A stretch of DNA of 12,799 bases, taken from the NCBI GenBank assembly GCA_036270095.1, contig DATBDE010000112.1:1-12799 (forward strand). The letters run 5' to 3'. Each line of letters opens with the position of its first letter. Within the stretch, counting starts at the first letter, position 1. A model generated the notes under the pieces. That model did not search any database. It saw nothing but the letters and a program-made list of their open reading frames with translations, and had not been told where the DNA came from. This DNA is from DATBDE01 sp036270095 (GTDB lineage: Bacteria > Actinomycetota > Thermoleophilia > Solirubrobacterales > Solirubrobacteraceae). The position numbers and the translations under genes were made by a program. Below are positions 12,796 to 12,799 of this stretch, piece after piece.

Positions 12796-12799
12796 ATGT

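Overview
The window is high-GC DNA with near-saturated G/C third positions, many GTG or TTG starts, 4-base stop/start overlaps, and TANNNT -10 boxes lying 6-10 bases upstream of start codons (leaderless mRNAs). A secreted Lys/Thr-rich beta domain ending RTY-x-x-C at 6314-6769 resembles a type I associate with Solirubrobacterales/Thermoleophilia. I therefore infer a soil-type actinobacterium of that group. This is an inference from style, not from a marker gene. No rRNA, tRNA, CRISPR array, transposase or phage gene is visible. The genes are metabolic and regulatory.

Left block (1-2970): an M24-fold metalloenzyme (minus strand, its last residues beyond the window edge) is divergent from a translationally coupled trio: a degenerate cupin, an intact cupin and a cyclase-family metal hydrolase. 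The two divergent promoters are mirror images, each carrying the same 9-base box TTACGATCG around its -10. This suggests the four genes are co-regulated as one catabolic module. The substrate is unknown.

Middle block (3002-6312): a one-carbon cluster. TetR and PurU (formyltetrahydrofolate hydrolase) form a minus-strand operon with a TTGA overlap. Divergent from it lie a short GcvT-like protein and a MetE-C-terminal-like methyltransferase. The latter is interrupted by an apparent 1-base frameshift near 5702-5710. A 17-base near-palindromic box, GGGAGAnCGATCAGTCT, occurs twice, once before each of the two plus-strand genes. It is the best candidate operator for the TetR protein.

From 6314 to 6769 lies what looks like the 3' remnant of a secreted protein, with no credible start or signal peptide. 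It is followed by a Gfo/Idh/MocA oxidoreductase (6788-7777).

Right block (7834-12763): an ACMSD-type amidohydrolase whose first metal histidine is Gln, a TRZ/ATZ-type amidohydrolase, an AllG/YlbE-type DUF1116 protein overlapping it by 8 bases, and a soluble GAF-containing NarL-class histidine kinase. The kinase has its own leaderless promoter inside the 3' end of the DUF1116 gene. The kinase's response regulator and the usual DUF1116 partners (FdrA/AllF, AllH) are not in the window. The whole region reads as an accessory catabolic island for a nitrogenous and/or methylated or formylated compound. Hydrolases would open or deaminate the compound, and the one-carbon genes would handle released methyl or formyl groups. 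That overall function is a hypothesis.
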